A stretch of 64,000 nt of DNA from Nostoc sp. ATCC 43529 (lineage in GTDB: Bacteria > Cyanobacteriota > Cyanobacteriia > Cyanobacteriales > Nostocaceae): the NCBI GenBank assembly GCA_003326205.1, contig LWTK01000105.1, forward strand, positions 1 to 64,000, written 5' to 3'. Positions 25,730 to 34,748 of this stretch are shown one piece after another (the stretch's first letter is position 1; each line of letters begins with the position of its first letter). The notes beneath the pieces were generated by a model. It saw nothing but the letters and a program-made list of their open reading frames with translations. It was not told where the DNA came from and ran no database searches. A program made the position numbers and the translations under genes.

Positions 25730-27550
25730 TCATTCCATCGCCTTACTTGGCGGAATTTCTTCTAGAGGAATCAGCGCTTCAATCACTGACTTCACAATTG
25801 GGGCGGCGACGGTAGAGCCGTAGGCGTTTTCTCCTTTTGGTTCGTCCACTAATGCGAACACTACATAGCGAGGAGATTCCACTGGTAAAATAGCTACAAA
25901 GCTAGTTATTCTCGCACCCTTGATGTAACCGCCATTGGGACTAGCTTTTTGGGCAGTACCAGTTTTGCCAGCGATACGATAGCCGGGAACTTGCGATACT
26001 TTGCCAGTGCCTTCAGACACAACAGTTTCCATCATTTCCACTACCTTCTGAGCTGTTGGAGCTGAGAAAATTTGGCGTGGTATAGTGCGATCGGGCGAAT
26101 CATGCATCTGTCCTTTAGTATCAATTAGACCCCGGACTACATGGGGTGTAACTAATTTACCGCCATTGGCTAAAGCACCGTGCATTTGTACCAGCTGTAT
26201 TGGTGTCATGGAAAAGCCTTGTCCAAAGGAAGTAGTAGCAGGTTCAATTGGTGAAGCGATAAATTCTTCTTGACTTTTGAGCCGACCGCCAACTTCAAAA
26301 GGTAAATCTGTATCAACTTTTTGTCCTAGCCCCAAACGTTCCAGCCAGTTGTAGTATATTGCGGGCTTTAATCGTTGGATCATCTGCACCATACCAATGT
26401 TGCTAGAATTTTGCAAGATTTGAGCGATACTAATCCGCCCATAACCATTGTTCATCGCATTTTTGATGGTGTAATTAGCTACGCGAATAGAACCGGAGTC
26501 ATTAAACACATCATCTGGTTTAATGACACCATTTTCCAGAGCGATCGCCACATTTAAAGGCTTGAAGGTAGAACCCGGTTCGTAAAGATCCGCCACCGTC
26601 CAGTTTTTAAACAGTGAAATATTCGCTTTGCCGTATTCATTAGGGTTATAAGTCGGCTGAGAAACTAAGGCAAGTAAAGAACCATCCAATGCGTCCATCA
26701 CAATTACTGCCCCACGTTTAGCCTGAAACTCGTCCATCTTTTGTTTAAGGGCAGTGCGGGCAATTCGTTGCAAACGGCTATCAATAGTCAGTTGCAGTCG
26801 CAAATCATCAAAATTTAAAAAACCTTCAGGGGCATGATTTGGCATCAATGCGCCAGTACCTGTTCGACTGAGGCGTACCGTTTGCACAGAACGTTCTAGC
26901 AACTTTTCTTGAGAGTATTCCACACCCGCCTGACCGCGACGGTCAATATTCACGTAGCCCACCACATCAGCAGCCAAATCCTCTGAAGGGTAAAATCGCG
27001 AGTATTTTTGAATCAGTTCTAAACCATTTAAGCGCAAAGAGGTGATGCGATCGACAATTTCTTCCGGTATCGCTGGAGCAAGTACAATCCCACTTTTTTT
27101 GCTTTCAAAAGTCTTCACCAATTCAGGAGCATCTTTCGCCAATATCGGGGAAAGTTGCTCTGCTATCTCTTCATTGGACTTATCAAACAATTTGGGATGA
27201 GCGTACAAAGTATACACAGGACGGTCAATCGCCAACAAATTATTATTGCGATCTACCACCGGACGACGGGGCATAAAAGGTCGCAAATTTACCATTTGCT
27301 GGTTTCGTGCGTACTGTGTTAACTTTGGTCCCCGGATAATTTGTAGGTTATGTAAGTTAACAGCCAATCCCAACCCAGCTGCTATTAACACGCCCCACAC
27401 TATAAACAGTCGGGACTTGCTATTTGATGTTTGCTCTTGGATATGAGACGCAAATTTTCCTAAAATACCTCGTTTAGAACGCCTCTGTCGCCTTGTGAAT
27501 CCTGAAGTACGAAACTTTGTGAATTTTGTTTTGCCTGGTGACTTTTGCAT
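25730..27550 (-). CDS. ftsI: Peptidoglycan D,D-transpeptidase FtsI / penicillin-binding protein 2
   Basis: A 606-residue class B PBP. A basic N-terminus precedes one membrane helix (LFIVWGVLIAAGLGLAVNLHNLQII, ~45-70). The dimerisation domain follows (YARNQQMVNLRPFMPRRPVVDRNN, with RRGQAGVEYSQEKLL). The transpeptidase domain has SxxK as STFK (EPGSTFKPLNVAIALENG), SxN as SSN in NSSNIGMVQMI, and KTG in GYRIAGKTGTAQKASPNGG. It cross-links septal peptidoglycan during division, acting outside the plasma membrane. The gene upstream on the same strand encodes an FtsL-like protein, an arrangement seen in division clusters. CATTAGT repeats fill the ~110-bp gap. Confidence 0.88.
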   Translation of the reverse strand: MQKSPGKTKFTKFRTSGFTRRQRRSKRGILGKFASHIQEQTSNSKSRLFIVWGVLIAAGLGLAVNLHNLQIIRGPKLTQYARNQQMVNLRPFMPRRPVVDRNNNLLAIDRPVYTLYAHPKLFDKSNEEIAEQLSPILAKDAPELVKTFESKKSGIVLAPAIPEEIVDRITSLRLNGLELIQKYSRFYPSEDLAADVVGYVNIDRRGQAGVEYSQEKLLERSVQTVRLSRTGTGALMPNHAPEGFLNFDDLRLQLTIDSRLQRIARTALKQKMDEFQAKRGAVIVMDALDGSLLALVSQPTYNPNEYGKANISLFKNWTVADLYEPGSTFKPLNVAIALENGVIKPDDVFNDSGSIRVANYTIKNAMNNGYGRISIAQILQNSSNIGMVQMIQRLKPAIYYNWLERLGLGQKVDTDLPFEVGGRLKSQEEFIASPIEPATTSFGQGFSMTPIQLVQMHGALANGGKLVTPHVVRGLIDTKGQMHDSPDRTIPRQIFSAPTAQKVVEMMETVVSEGTGKVSQVPGYRIAGKTGTAQKASPNGGYIKGARITSFVAILPVESPRYVVFALVDEPKGENAYGSTVAAPIVKSVIEALIPLEEIPPSKAME

Positions 27551-27564
27551 TGGGTTTGTCCTTT

Positions 27565-27600
27565 GTCATTAGTCATTAGTCATTGGACATTGGGCATTAG
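27565..27600. repeat. Heptamer repeat run (CATTAGT/CATTGGA/CATTGGG)
   Basis: Successive 7-base units GTCATTA, GTCATTA, GTCATTG, GACATTG, GGCATTA between the FtsL-like and ftsI genes. The same family recurs at 30342-30372, 43701-43741 and 63923-64000. These are short tandemly repeated repetitive (STRR) sequences typical of heterocystous cyanobacteria. Confidence 0.8.
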
Positions 27601-27662
27601 TTATCCCCCTTGTCCCGTAGTCTCCTTGTCTCCCCATGCCCCATGCCCAATGCCCAGTCCCC

Positions 27663-28364
27663 TTAATATCCCAGCGGCGGGAGTGTTTGTTGTTGGCTTT
27701 GGGGATTTGGTTTTGTGTTAGGCGATGCTGGTTCAGAGTTAGAAGATGCTGGAGGTAAGAAAATCATTCCTTCAGGAGTTGGCGATACCAGCCCTGTTCT
27801 TGACTGTTCTGCTTCCTGCGCCATTTTGTTTGTCAGCGTCGCGTTAGTTGTTGTCAAGAGCCGCTCATGACGTTGGAGATTTTGCAGTCTGCGATATGAC
27901 TGACTCCAAAGCTCTTGAGAATACACTGTCCAACCATAAACTGCAAGTGTCGCTGCTACTAACAAAAATGCCAAAACTGACGAATAACGATGAAAAGTGT
28001 ATAGACGCAGCAGCCATAATGGTGTTGCTCCAGAACCAGGCATGATGGGAAAACCAAGAAAACCTACCTCCGGACTCTTGCTGGCTTGATTTGACTGGTC
28101 GTTCAAATTTGCCAGTTGTTGTTTGCCCAACTCTTTGGGCAATTTGGGCGTAACTGCCTCATTTGTGGAAGAAATCGATAATTTTTTTGAGGAACGCTTT
28201 CTTCTAACAGAAGATACTGGTGCAGCTTGGATAATAGGTATAGAATCACTCTGCGCTGTTGACTCCAGAGGCGCAGAACGTCGTCGCCTACCCAAAGAAA
28301 GAATTGAATCTCGCCAAAACCCAGTACCCTTTGTAGAAACAGTTGATTTACGAGCAACAACCAT
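27663..28364 (-). CDS. FtsL-like bitopic membrane protein
   Basis: A 233-residue protein. A basic, Ser-rich cytoplasmic N-terminus of ~125 residues precedes one membrane helix (SSVLAFLLVAATLAVYGWTVY, ~130-150). A short coiled-coil segment follows (WSQSYRRLQNLQRHERLLTTTNATLTNKMAQ), then a Pro-rich tail with PEGMIFLPP. A single helix followed by a leucine-patterned coil immediately upstream of ftsI is the layout of FtsL, which links FtsQ/FtsB to FtsI. Sequence similarity of FtsL proteins is always weak, so this rests on architecture and position. The long N-terminal extension is unlike E. coli FtsL. Confidence 0.65.
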   Translation of the reverse strand: MVVARKSTVSTKGTGFWRDSILSLGRRRRSAPLESTAQSDSIPIIQAAPVSSVRRKRSSKKLSISSTNEAVTPKLPKELGKQQLANLNDQSNQASKSPEVGFLGFPIMPGSGATPLWLLRLYTFHRYSSVLAFLLVAATLAVYGWTVYSQELWSQSYRRLQNLQRHERLLTTTNATLTNKMAQEAEQSRTGLVSPTPEGMIFLPPASSNSEPASPNTKPNPQSQQQTLPPLGY

Positions 28365-28381
28365 AAATTTTTTTAGATGAA

Positions 28382-29050
28382 AAATACTGTACTTTCAATT
28401 GATTGTCTATTTTTCCTGAGCTTAGAATACCCTTTATGCAATAAACACACATAACAGACTACACCTTTTTAAATGTTCTAATAGCTAGCTATATCAATGT
28501 TTGCATCCTCTAAATATTCCAATGTTTGCAATCAGCGATTATAAACTAGATAACTTGCTGTTTAGATATATCGCACCTAAAGTATGGCAACGGAGGGCAG
28601 TAAGGTGCAATACTCTGTGAAAAAAATCAAAAACATTCCAGAATTCACACAAAAGTTGCGAGCAACTTCCACCGCTCACAATTTCAGAGAATCAGAATAT
28701 TAAAAGTATTTTTTGATACTAAAGTTTAGCGTATACTTGCCAATTCTAGATTTGGAGGGAATTTTCAACCTCTGTATTTATCGCATTTGCAACATAGTTT
28801 AGGGCAAAAACCAAGCCTCAACCCGCAAAAACAACAGATCTTCAAGCTTGTTGCTTATTGCCTATTACCTGTTCCCTGCGATATTTACTAAGTCAATAGT
28901 GCAATACATTTGTGATTTTGACGGCTGACTCCTCAATTCTGAAAGATAAAATTTTTTGCTATGATAGCTCAATTGACAAAAAAAATTTAAAGCTTTGTAT
29001 TTTGCTGGTGAGTTCAGAAAAACTAATCAAATGGCTGTATGCTACCTAAT
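28382..29050. other. AT-rich intergenic region, no gene seen
   Basis: About 670 bp between the FtsL-like gene and the hairpin at 29057. I find no credible ORF. The orphan terminator at its 3' end suggests that a short noncoding transcript or a leader may run through its last part on the plus strand. Confidence 0.45.
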
Positions 29051-29056
29051 TTGAAA

Positions 29057-29084
29057 AACAATACCCCAAAGGGTTGTTTTTTTT
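29057..29084 (+). terminator. Intrinsic terminator without an upstream gene
   Basis: AACAA-TA-CCCC, loop AAA, GGG-TTGTT followed by a run of at least six T. This is a typical rho-independent terminator on the plus strand, yet no gene ends upstream of it on that strand, and the next gene (lipoprotein) starts 100 bp later. Confidence 0.6.
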
Positions 29085-29183
29085 AAGTATGTAATCTTAC
29101 AGCATTTAAAAAAAAGCAATAAATACGGTATCGTATTCAACAGGCGAAAAATTTTTCTAGCCACAATTGGTGAAAGAGGAGTT

Positions 29184-29381
29184 ATGAAAACAAAAATCTT
29201 CGGTTTGGCTCTAATGTTAAGTCTGGCTGCAATGCTCGGAGCATGTGAAGGTGGTGGTGAAGGCGGCGGCGGTACTGCTACTCCAACTCCAGGTGAACCA
29301 ACAGATGCACCTGCTACTACTGCTCCTACCCCAGCTACTACCCCAGCTACTACCGCTACCCCGACTGCTACTCCTAAATAA
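29184..29381 (+). CDS. Small lipoprotein with Thr/Pro/Ala-rich tail
   Basis: A 65-residue protein with a textbook lipoprotein signal: MKTKIFGLALMLSLAAMLGAC, lipobox LGAC with the modified Cys at residue 21. The mature part begins EGGGEGGGG and then consists almost entirely of Thr, Pro and Ala (TPTPGEPTDAPATT...), a disordered tether. A strong Shine-Dalgarno (AGAGGAG) sits six bases before the ATG. It is presumably anchored in a membrane on the periplasmic side. Function unknown. A 114-codon frame on the opposite strand is a shadow of this composition. Confidence 0.75.
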   Translation: MKTKIFGLALMLSLAAMLGACEGGGEGGGGTATPTPGEPTDAPATTAPTPATTPATTATPTATPK

Positions 29382-29956
29382 GGCACTCTGAAATAGAGTT
29401 AAAATCAGCCGAGAATAGCTTACTGAAAAAGCTACTCACCACATAACTTGAATCAATCGAGTTCACACAAAAACCCGCAGCTGTGTGTTATTGTGTAGCC
29501 TTGTAAAGCTTATGTGGAAAATGCTGGTCTAGCTCACTTATTTGTAGAGTAGACACAATCACTGAAGTTGAGATTTAAGGAAGCCTTATCTCCAACTTCT
29601 CCCAAAATTCAAAATTCCCAGTTCTGTACCCTTCTCCTAACGGAGATGCTCCGCTTAGCTTGCTTCACCGTAGGAGTATAAGATGGTATGGTCATTTAAG
29701 AAGCCTGAAACCCAGGCTTCTTAAACATTTACTCAAATGACAAAGCCTATCAACCAATTTCAGCATTTTTGAATTTTCAGTATATTTTTGTAATGCATGA
29801 TCAGAGCTTGGTCAAGCACCAGTTAACCATGCAGAAAATAAAAGACCTGGTGTGGAATAGCTGAGGTTACTGAGCTTAGGAAGGGCAAAATAATTCATAA
29901 TGTATCAAAAAATCAGGCCTGGTAATGTCTCTTGATATTGCCAGATTTTTATTAAC
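29382..29956. other. Intergenic region with one strong hairpin
   Basis: About 575 bp. Apart from the hairpin at 29695-29725, and a weak AGCTT/AAGCT hairpin near 29417-29432 that could end the lipoprotein transcript, I see no gene. Confidence 0.5.
29695..29725. terminator. Hairpin with 13-bp perfect stem
   Basis: TTTAAGAAGCCTG pairs with CAGGCTTCTTAAA around a five-base loop AAACC. It may end transcription in either direction or be a repeat; no gene ends immediately next to it. Confidence 0.5.
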
Positions 29957-30010
29957 ATGGGGTGTCAGCAAAACATATTTTCATGCTGCGTTGTAAATGC
30001 AGTTCGAGTG

Positions 30011-30343
30011 ATGATGAAAGTTAAAGTCAAAAATATAGTAAAATTACTGCTAATATTTGTAATTACTACAACATTATTTTTGCTAAGTAGCTATTGGCGA
30101 TCGCCAGTAATAGCATTACCACCACCAGAAGATATACCAGAAGAGATATTGCGGACACAGATTATCATAGAAGGGCGATCGCCTATCGATGGCAAATTCC
30201 TGACTGCTGCCGAATATGCCCAGTTAGAAGCACAGCTGCAACAGGCACCACCGCCAAAACTAGACCCTAAAATTCGCGATCAGATTTTTTTACTTCGCAT
30301 ACGTAAAACTTTACTCCAGTTTTTCCCATTTTTAAATATTTAG
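30011..30343 (+). CDS. Small exported or membrane-anchored protein
   Basis: A 110-residue product from the ATG at 30011; an upstream in-frame ATG at 29957 would add an unlikely Cys-rich lead. A basic start (MMKVKVKNIVK) precedes one hydrophobic helix (LLLIFVITTTLFLLSSYW), so it is a signal peptide or anchor. The rest reads ALPPPEDIPEEILRTQIIIE, GRSPIDGKFLTAAEYAQLEAQL and a C-terminal RIRKTLLQFFPFLNI. The segment DIPEEILRTQII...GKFLTAAEYAQL looks conserved-type but I cannot name a family. It lies ~210 bp upstream of glgB on the same strand, with STRR repeats between. Confidence 0.6.
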   Translation: MMKVKVKNIVKLLLIFVITTTLFLLSSYWRSPVIALPPPEDIPEEILRTQIIIEGRSPIDGKFLTAAEYAQLEAQLQQAPPPKLDPKIRDQIFLLRIRKTLLQFFPFLNI

Positions 30344-30372
30344 TCATTGGTCATTAGTCATTGGTCATTAGT
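30342..30372. repeat. Heptamer repeat run (CATTGGT/CATTAGT)
   Basis: Alternating GTCATTG and GTCATTA units directly after the stop of the small gene at 30011-30343, in the leader region of glgB. Same family as 27565-27600. Confidence 0.8.
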
Positions 30373-30554
30373 TTTCCCTGCTTCCTACCTCCTGCCCCCT
30401 GCCTCCCCTGCCCAATGCCCCACACTCAAAAAACAGATGATTCATTCTGAGGTAGGATAACGATGGCGACAAATTTGCAAATAAATGTAAAGAATATATA
30501 TAGATATTAAAAAAGTACGTTTAGTCAATCACGTTATTACACGTAGGTAGCTTC

Positions 30555-32846
30555 ATGTCCATGACCACGATCGCTCCTGAACAGGTTAACCGTATCGTTT
30601 GGAATCAACATCACGATCCTTTTGAAATACTAGGTTCCCATCCCATAGAACAAGATGGCAAAACTGCCTGGGCTGTGCGAGCGTACCTACCAAATGCAAG
30701 TGCAGCATGGGTAATTCTTCCCGAACAACGCAAAGAATACCCAATGCAAACAGTTCATCATCCCCACTTTTTTGAATGCACCATTGAAACCGCAGAACTA
30801 GCAAACTACCAGCTACGGATTAAAGAAGGAGAACACGAGCGTGTCACCTATGACCCTTACGCTTTCCGATCTCCCAATTTGACAGACTTTGACTTGCATT
30901 TGTTTAGTGAAGGCAACCATCATCGAATTTACGAAAAACTGGGAGCGCACCCCACCGAAATAAATGGCATCAAGGGCGTTTATTTTGCTGTTTGGGCACC
31001 CAACGCCCGCAATGTTTCAGTGTTGGGAGATTTTAACTATTGGGATGGGCGCAAACACCAGATGCGTAAAGGCCCCACCGGGGTTTGGGAATTGTTCATT
31101 CCGGAAATCGGAGTGGGCGAGCATTACAAATATGAAATCAAAAATTTTGAAGGTCACATTTACGAAAAATCCGATCCCTACGGTTTCCAGCAGGAACCAC
31201 GCCCAAAAACGGCATCCGTTGTTACCGATTTAGATGCTTACACTTGGAATGACGAAGACTGGATGGAAAAGCGGCGTCACACCGACCCCCTAACTGGTCC
31301 AGTTTCTGTTTATGAAGTGCATTTAGGCTCTTGGTTACACGCTTCTAGTGCCGAACCAGCTAAACTGCCCAATGGTGAAACCGAGCCTGTAGTTATCGTT
31401 TCCGAACTCAAACCAGGCGCACGCTTTTTAACTTATCGGGAACTAGCAGACCGACTTATTCCCTACGTTAAAGAATTGGGATACACCCACCTAGAATTAT
31501 TACCTATTGCCGAGCATCCCTTTGATGGTTCTTGGGGTTATCAAGTAACTGGGTACTATGCCCCCACTTCCCGTTTTGGTACGCCTGAAGATTTCATGTA
31601 TTTTGTTGACAAATGTCACGAAAATGAAATCGGTGTAATTGTGGATTGGGTTCCCGGTCATTTCCCTAAAGATGGTCATGGTTTAGCATTCTTTGATGGT
31701 AGCCACTTATATGAACACGCTGACCCCCGCAAAGGCGAACACAAAGAATGGGGTACTTTGGTATTCAACTACAGTCGCCACGAAGTCAGAAATTTTTTGA
31801 TGGCAAATGCCCTGTTTTGGTTTGACAAATACCACATTGACGGGATTCGTGTCGATGCTGTGGCTTCAATGCTCTACAATGACTATTGCCGCAAACCAGG
31901 AGAATGGCTGCCCAATCAGTACGGCGGCAGAGAAAACCTAGAAGCAGCGGATTTTCTGCGCCAAGTAAATCACACTATCTTCAGCTATTTTCCTGGAATT
32001 CTCTCAATTGCTGAAGAATCCACTTCTTGGCCGATGGTTTCTTGGCCTACCTACACAGGCGGACTGGGCTTTAACTTGAAGTGGAATATGGGCTGGATGC
32101 ACGATATGTTGGACTATTTTGGCATGGACCCTTGGTTCCGCCAGTTCCATCAAAACAATGTCACCTTTAGTATGTGGTACAACCACAGCGAGAACTTCAT
32201 GCTGGCCTTGTCGCACGATGAAGTAGTGCATGGCAAGAGTAATATGATTGGCAAAATGCCGGGAGATAGATGGCAGAAATTCGCGAATGTGCGTTGTTTG
32301 TTTACTTATATGTTCGCTCACCCAGGTAAGAAAACCATGTTTATGAGCATGGAGTTTGGACAGTGGAGTGAGTGGAATGTTTGGGCTGACTTGGAGTGGC
32401 ACTTATTCCAGTATGAGCCGCACCAACAGTTGAAAACATTTTTCCAAGATTTGAACCATCTTTACCGCAGCGAACCAACTTTATACACCCAGGATTTTGC
32501 TGAGCCTGGGTTTGAGTGGATTGACTGTAGCGATAATCGCCATAGTGTGGTTTCCTTTATCCGCCGTGACAAGGATTCTGAGGATTTTGCGATCGTGGTT
32601 TGCAACTTCACGCCGCAACCCCATTCTCACTACCGTATCGGTGTACCGGAAAAAGGATTTTATACTGAGTTGTTCAATAGCGATGCCCGTAAGTATGGTG
32701 GCAGTAATATGGGCAACTTAGGCGGTAAATGGACAGATGATTGGTCTTTGCACAGTCGTCCTTATTCCTTGGATTTGTGTTTACCACCTTTGGGTGTGTT
32801 GATTCTCAAGTTGGATAAAGAGAAGACTGCTGAGGCATTGAAATAA
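30555..32846 (+). CDS. glgB: 1,4-alpha-glucan branching enzyme
   Basis: A 763-residue GH13 enzyme that makes alpha-1,6 branches in glycogen. The N-terminal module (HHDPFEILGSHP) and CBM48 (GVYFAVWAPNARNVSVLGDFNYWDGR) are followed by the (beta/alpha)8 domain. Conserved regions seen are VDWVPGHFPKDGHGLAFFDG (region I), GIRVDAVASML (nucleophile Asp), SIAEESTSWP (acid/base Glu) and LSHDEVVHGK (transition-state Asp). The C-terminal beta domain is complete (VVCNFTPQPHSHYRIGVP). Length is usual for the cyanobacterial enzyme. It is followed within 10 bp by a perfect hairpin and appears monocistronic; glgA and glgC are not nearby. Confidence 0.97.
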   Translation: MSMTTIAPEQVNRIVWNQHHDPFEILGSHPIEQDGKTAWAVRAYLPNASAAWVILPEQRKEYPMQTVHHPHFFECTIETAELANYQLRIKEGEHERVTYDPYAFRSPNLTDFDLHLFSEGNHHRIYEKLGAHPTEINGIKGVYFAVWAPNARNVSVLGDFNYWDGRKHQMRKGPTGVWELFIPEIGVGEHYKYEIKNFEGHIYEKSDPYGFQQEPRPKTASVVTDLDAYTWNDEDWMEKRRHTDPLTGPVSVYEVHLGSWLHASSAEPAKLPNGETEPVVIVSELKPGARFLTYRELADRLIPYVKELGYTHLELLPIAEHPFDGSWGYQVTGYYAPTSRFGTPEDFMYFVDKCHENEIGVIVDWVPGHFPKDGHGLAFFDGSHLYEHADPRKGEHKEWGTLVFNYSRHEVRNFLMANALFWFDKYHIDGIRVDAVASMLYNDYCRKPGEWLPNQYGGRENLEAADFLRQVNHTIFSYFPGILSIAEESTSWPMVSWPTYTGGLGFNLKWNMGWMHDMLDYFGMDPWFRQFHQNNVTFSMWYNHSENFMLALSHDEVVHGKSNMIGKMPGDRWQKFANVRCLFTYMFAHPGKKTMFMSMEFGQWSEWNVWADLEWHLFQYEPHQQLKTFFQDLNHLYRSEPTLYTQDFAEPGFEWIDCSDNRHSVVSFIRRDKDSEDFAIVVCNFTPQPHSHYRIGVPEKGFYTELFNSDARKYGGSNMGNLGGKWTDDWSLHSRPYSLDLCLPPLGVLILKLDKEKTAEALK

Positions 32847-32852
32847 TAATTA

Positions 32853-32873
32853 AGGGTGGGCATTGCCCACCCT
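32853..32873 (+). terminator. Hairpin directly after glgB
   Basis: AGGGTGGGCA-T-TGCCCACCCT, a perfect 10-bp GC-rich stem, six bases after the glgB stop. No T-run follows, but its strength and position support termination. Confidence 0.6.
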
Positions 32874-32904
32874 AAAGACGAATATCACTTACTTAACCTG
32901 GATT

Positions 32905-32939
32905 TAGATCCCCGACTTCTTCAAGAAGTCGGGGATCTA
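32905..32939. repeat. Long palindrome TAGATCCCCGACTTCTT...
   Basis: TAGATCCCCGACTTCTT pairs perfectly with AAGAAGTCGGGGATCTA with a one-base centre (17-bp stem). GATCCCCGACTTCTT palindromes are familiar as interspersed repeats in filamentous cyanobacteria; a second-terminator role is also possible. Confidence 0.7.
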
Positions 32940-33384
32940 GACAGCTAATTTTAATTAATTTTGTAACATGACAGTAATTACAACAGTATAGCTACTGTAA
33001 TATTTGCATAAATGACCGAGAAAATACATAAGTAGTTGCTAAACTTAAAGCACTAGAGGTGATAAGCATATCCATTGCAGTAATAATTACTTATCGTAAA
33101 ATAATTTCACAAGCGATCGCCATTCTACAAATACTCAATGTCTCAGTTAGATGTAGTAGCCTTGTCACACCACTACTTTGTTGATGGGAGAAAAGCGATC
33201 GTTTTTGCAGGTACAAGTTTGTGGGTTAAGGGCGATCAGCAGAAAACCAGCCGTCTTGATAATTTTTTTATCAAAAAACCTAATTTTTACTGATATATTT
33301 GAGCATATTTCCAAAAATTGCTCATTTAACGTTGTAGCTTGCTCTATTAGTGTCAAGTATTTTTAGTGATTAATACTTAGATAT
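32940..33384. other. Intergenic region, no gene seen
   Basis: About 440 bp upstream of the COP23-type gene. It contains one solo GTAGCCTTGTCACACCACTAC end sequence (~33156-33176), related to the element at 22587-22694, but no partner in inverted orientation. Overlapping short frames here are not convincing. Confidence 0.5.
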
Positions 33385-33933
33385 ATGCAACTGAGGTTAC
33401 TTGCTCGTATATTACCAGGGGTAGCAACAGCTTCTGTGATTTCAGCTTTAGTAGTTACCACCACAAGCAACCATCCGAGTTACGCTGGGGGAAACAAATT
33501 CTTTTGCACAGAGGAAGATGGTATACCAGTTACCAAGATACGCACATCACGGGGAAATCAAACGTTTATCCGTTGGGTAGTTAAAGATTTTAAAAAATTC
33601 CCACCCAAAGAGCGCTGTAAGATTGTTACTGCCAGATTTCAACGCTACTACGATAACGGCTCACTTTACATCACCAGTCGAGATGACTTCAATAGTTATC
33701 CGGTTTTGTGCATTGCTAATCGTAAAGGCACACCTTGTACAAAAGAAAATGTTCTCGTCACTCTCAAACCTGGAACTGATACCGGCAGAGTTTTGCAACA
33801 GATGGTTGATTTCCGCCGGACTGTAGGAGAATCAGTGATTAATTTAAGTGGATGTCAAGCTTTTAGCTACGAGGAAGGTGAGGTTTATTTGGATGTGAAG
33901 CAACTCGTAGACGGTGAGGGGTGCGTTCAATAA
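33385..33933 (+). CDS. COP23-domain exported protein
   Basis: A 182-residue protein with a signal peptide (LLARILPGVATASVISALVVTTTSNHPSYAG, cleavage about residue 35). The mature domain begins NKFFCTEEDGIPVTKIRTSRGNQTFIRWV, continues KDFKKFPPKERCKIVTARFQRYYDNGSLYITS, and ends INLSGCQAFSYEEGEVYLDVKQLV. The paired Cys residues and the PxxRCxxVxxRFQ block match the cyanobacterial circadian-oscillating-polypeptide COP23 family, membrane or periplasmic proteins of unknown function. The following protease gene starts (GTG) 13 bp before this stop, so the two are translationally coupled. Confidence 0.85.
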   Translation: MQLRLLARILPGVATASVISALVVTTTSNHPSYAGGNKFFCTEEDGIPVTKIRTSRGNQTFIRWVVKDFKKFPPKERCKIVTARFQRYYDNGSLYITSRDDFNSYPVLCIANRKGTPCTKENVLVTLKPGTDTGRVLQQMVDFRRTVGESVINLSGCQAFSYEEGEVYLDVKQLVDGEGCVQ

Positions 33934-34748
33934 AGTTCCTTAGAAGTAGAATTTTTTGTCTGGTGTGCTTGCTGATTTGTCTTGGTGGTGTTTCCTTGGC
34001 ACTATCAAAACAGCAAAGCATTTCTGTTGAGTTTAGCAGAGTGGTGCGACCTACTCCCCTTTCTGTCGAGCAATTGCAAAAATTAGCTAAAACTATCACC
34101 GTCAAAATTGCCGCACCAGAGTTACTAGGTTCAGGAACTTTACTGCAACGCCAACGTGAAATTTATACAGTCATCACCAATGCTCACGTCTTGAGAGCCG
34201 GTAAATCCCCCTATCAAATTCAAACACCAGATGGGCGTGTATATCAAGCTACTGTCTTGCAAATTGCCGAGTTGCAGCAGAATGATTTAGCTGTGTTGCA
34301 GTTTCGTAGCCCTGATATGGTTTATCCAGTGGCTAACATTCCAGATGCGTCTAATTTGCAAGTTGGAGATGAGGTGTTTGTTGGTGGATTTATATCTAAT
34401 TTAGCTACTCAAAAGCAGTCTACCCAAACAAAAAAAATCTTCAACACTGAGTTTGTTTTTACTTCTGGTAAAGTTACGCTATTGTTAGACAAAGCATTAG
34501 AGCAAGGCTACCAGATTGGCTATACCAATGATGTGCGTAAAGGCATGAGTGGCGCACCATTGCTGAATATACATGGTGAAGTGGTGGGGATTAATAGCTT
34601 ACATAAAGATCCACTTTGGGAGACACCGGAAGTTTATCAAGATGGTTCTCAACCCGAAGCCCACTTGCAGGAACTAATTACCCGTTCTAGTATGGCTGTA
34701 CCGATTAGAAAAGAATTGTTGCAAAATCATCAGGGGAATCAATTATGA
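33921..34748 (+). CDS. Exported trypsin-like serine protease (S1)
   Basis: A 275-residue protein, GTG start at 33921 overlapping the COP23 gene. A signal peptide (FCLVCLLICLGGVSLALS) is followed by a trypsin-like domain with the catalytic triad His89 (VITNAHVL), Asp122 (NDLAVLQF) and Ser210 (KGMSGAPLL). It lacks a PDZ domain, so it is not a DegP/HtrA. It ends by overlapping the next protease gene by four bases (ATGA), giving a tight COP23-protease-protease unit. Targets unknown; the probable location is the periplasm. Confidence 0.85.
   Translation: MRSIKFLRSRIFCLVCLLICLGGVSLALSKQQSISVEFSRVVRPTPLSVEQLQKLAKTITVKIAAPELLGSGTLLQRQREIYTVITNAHVLRAGKSPYQIQTPDGRVYQATVLQIAELQQNDLAVLQFRSPDMVYPVANIPDASNLQVGDEVFVGGFISNLATQKQSTQTKKIFNTEFVFTSGKVTLLLDKALEQGYQIGYTNDVRKGMSGAPLLNIHGEVVGINSLHKDPLWETPEVYQDGSQPEAHLQELITRSSMAVPIRKELLQNHQGNQL

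Noticed and set aside
29042..29386. 114-codon minus-strand ORF, Val/Gly/Pro-rich
   Set aside because: Antisense shadow of the Thr/Pro-rich lipoprotein gene; its composition is explained by that gene.
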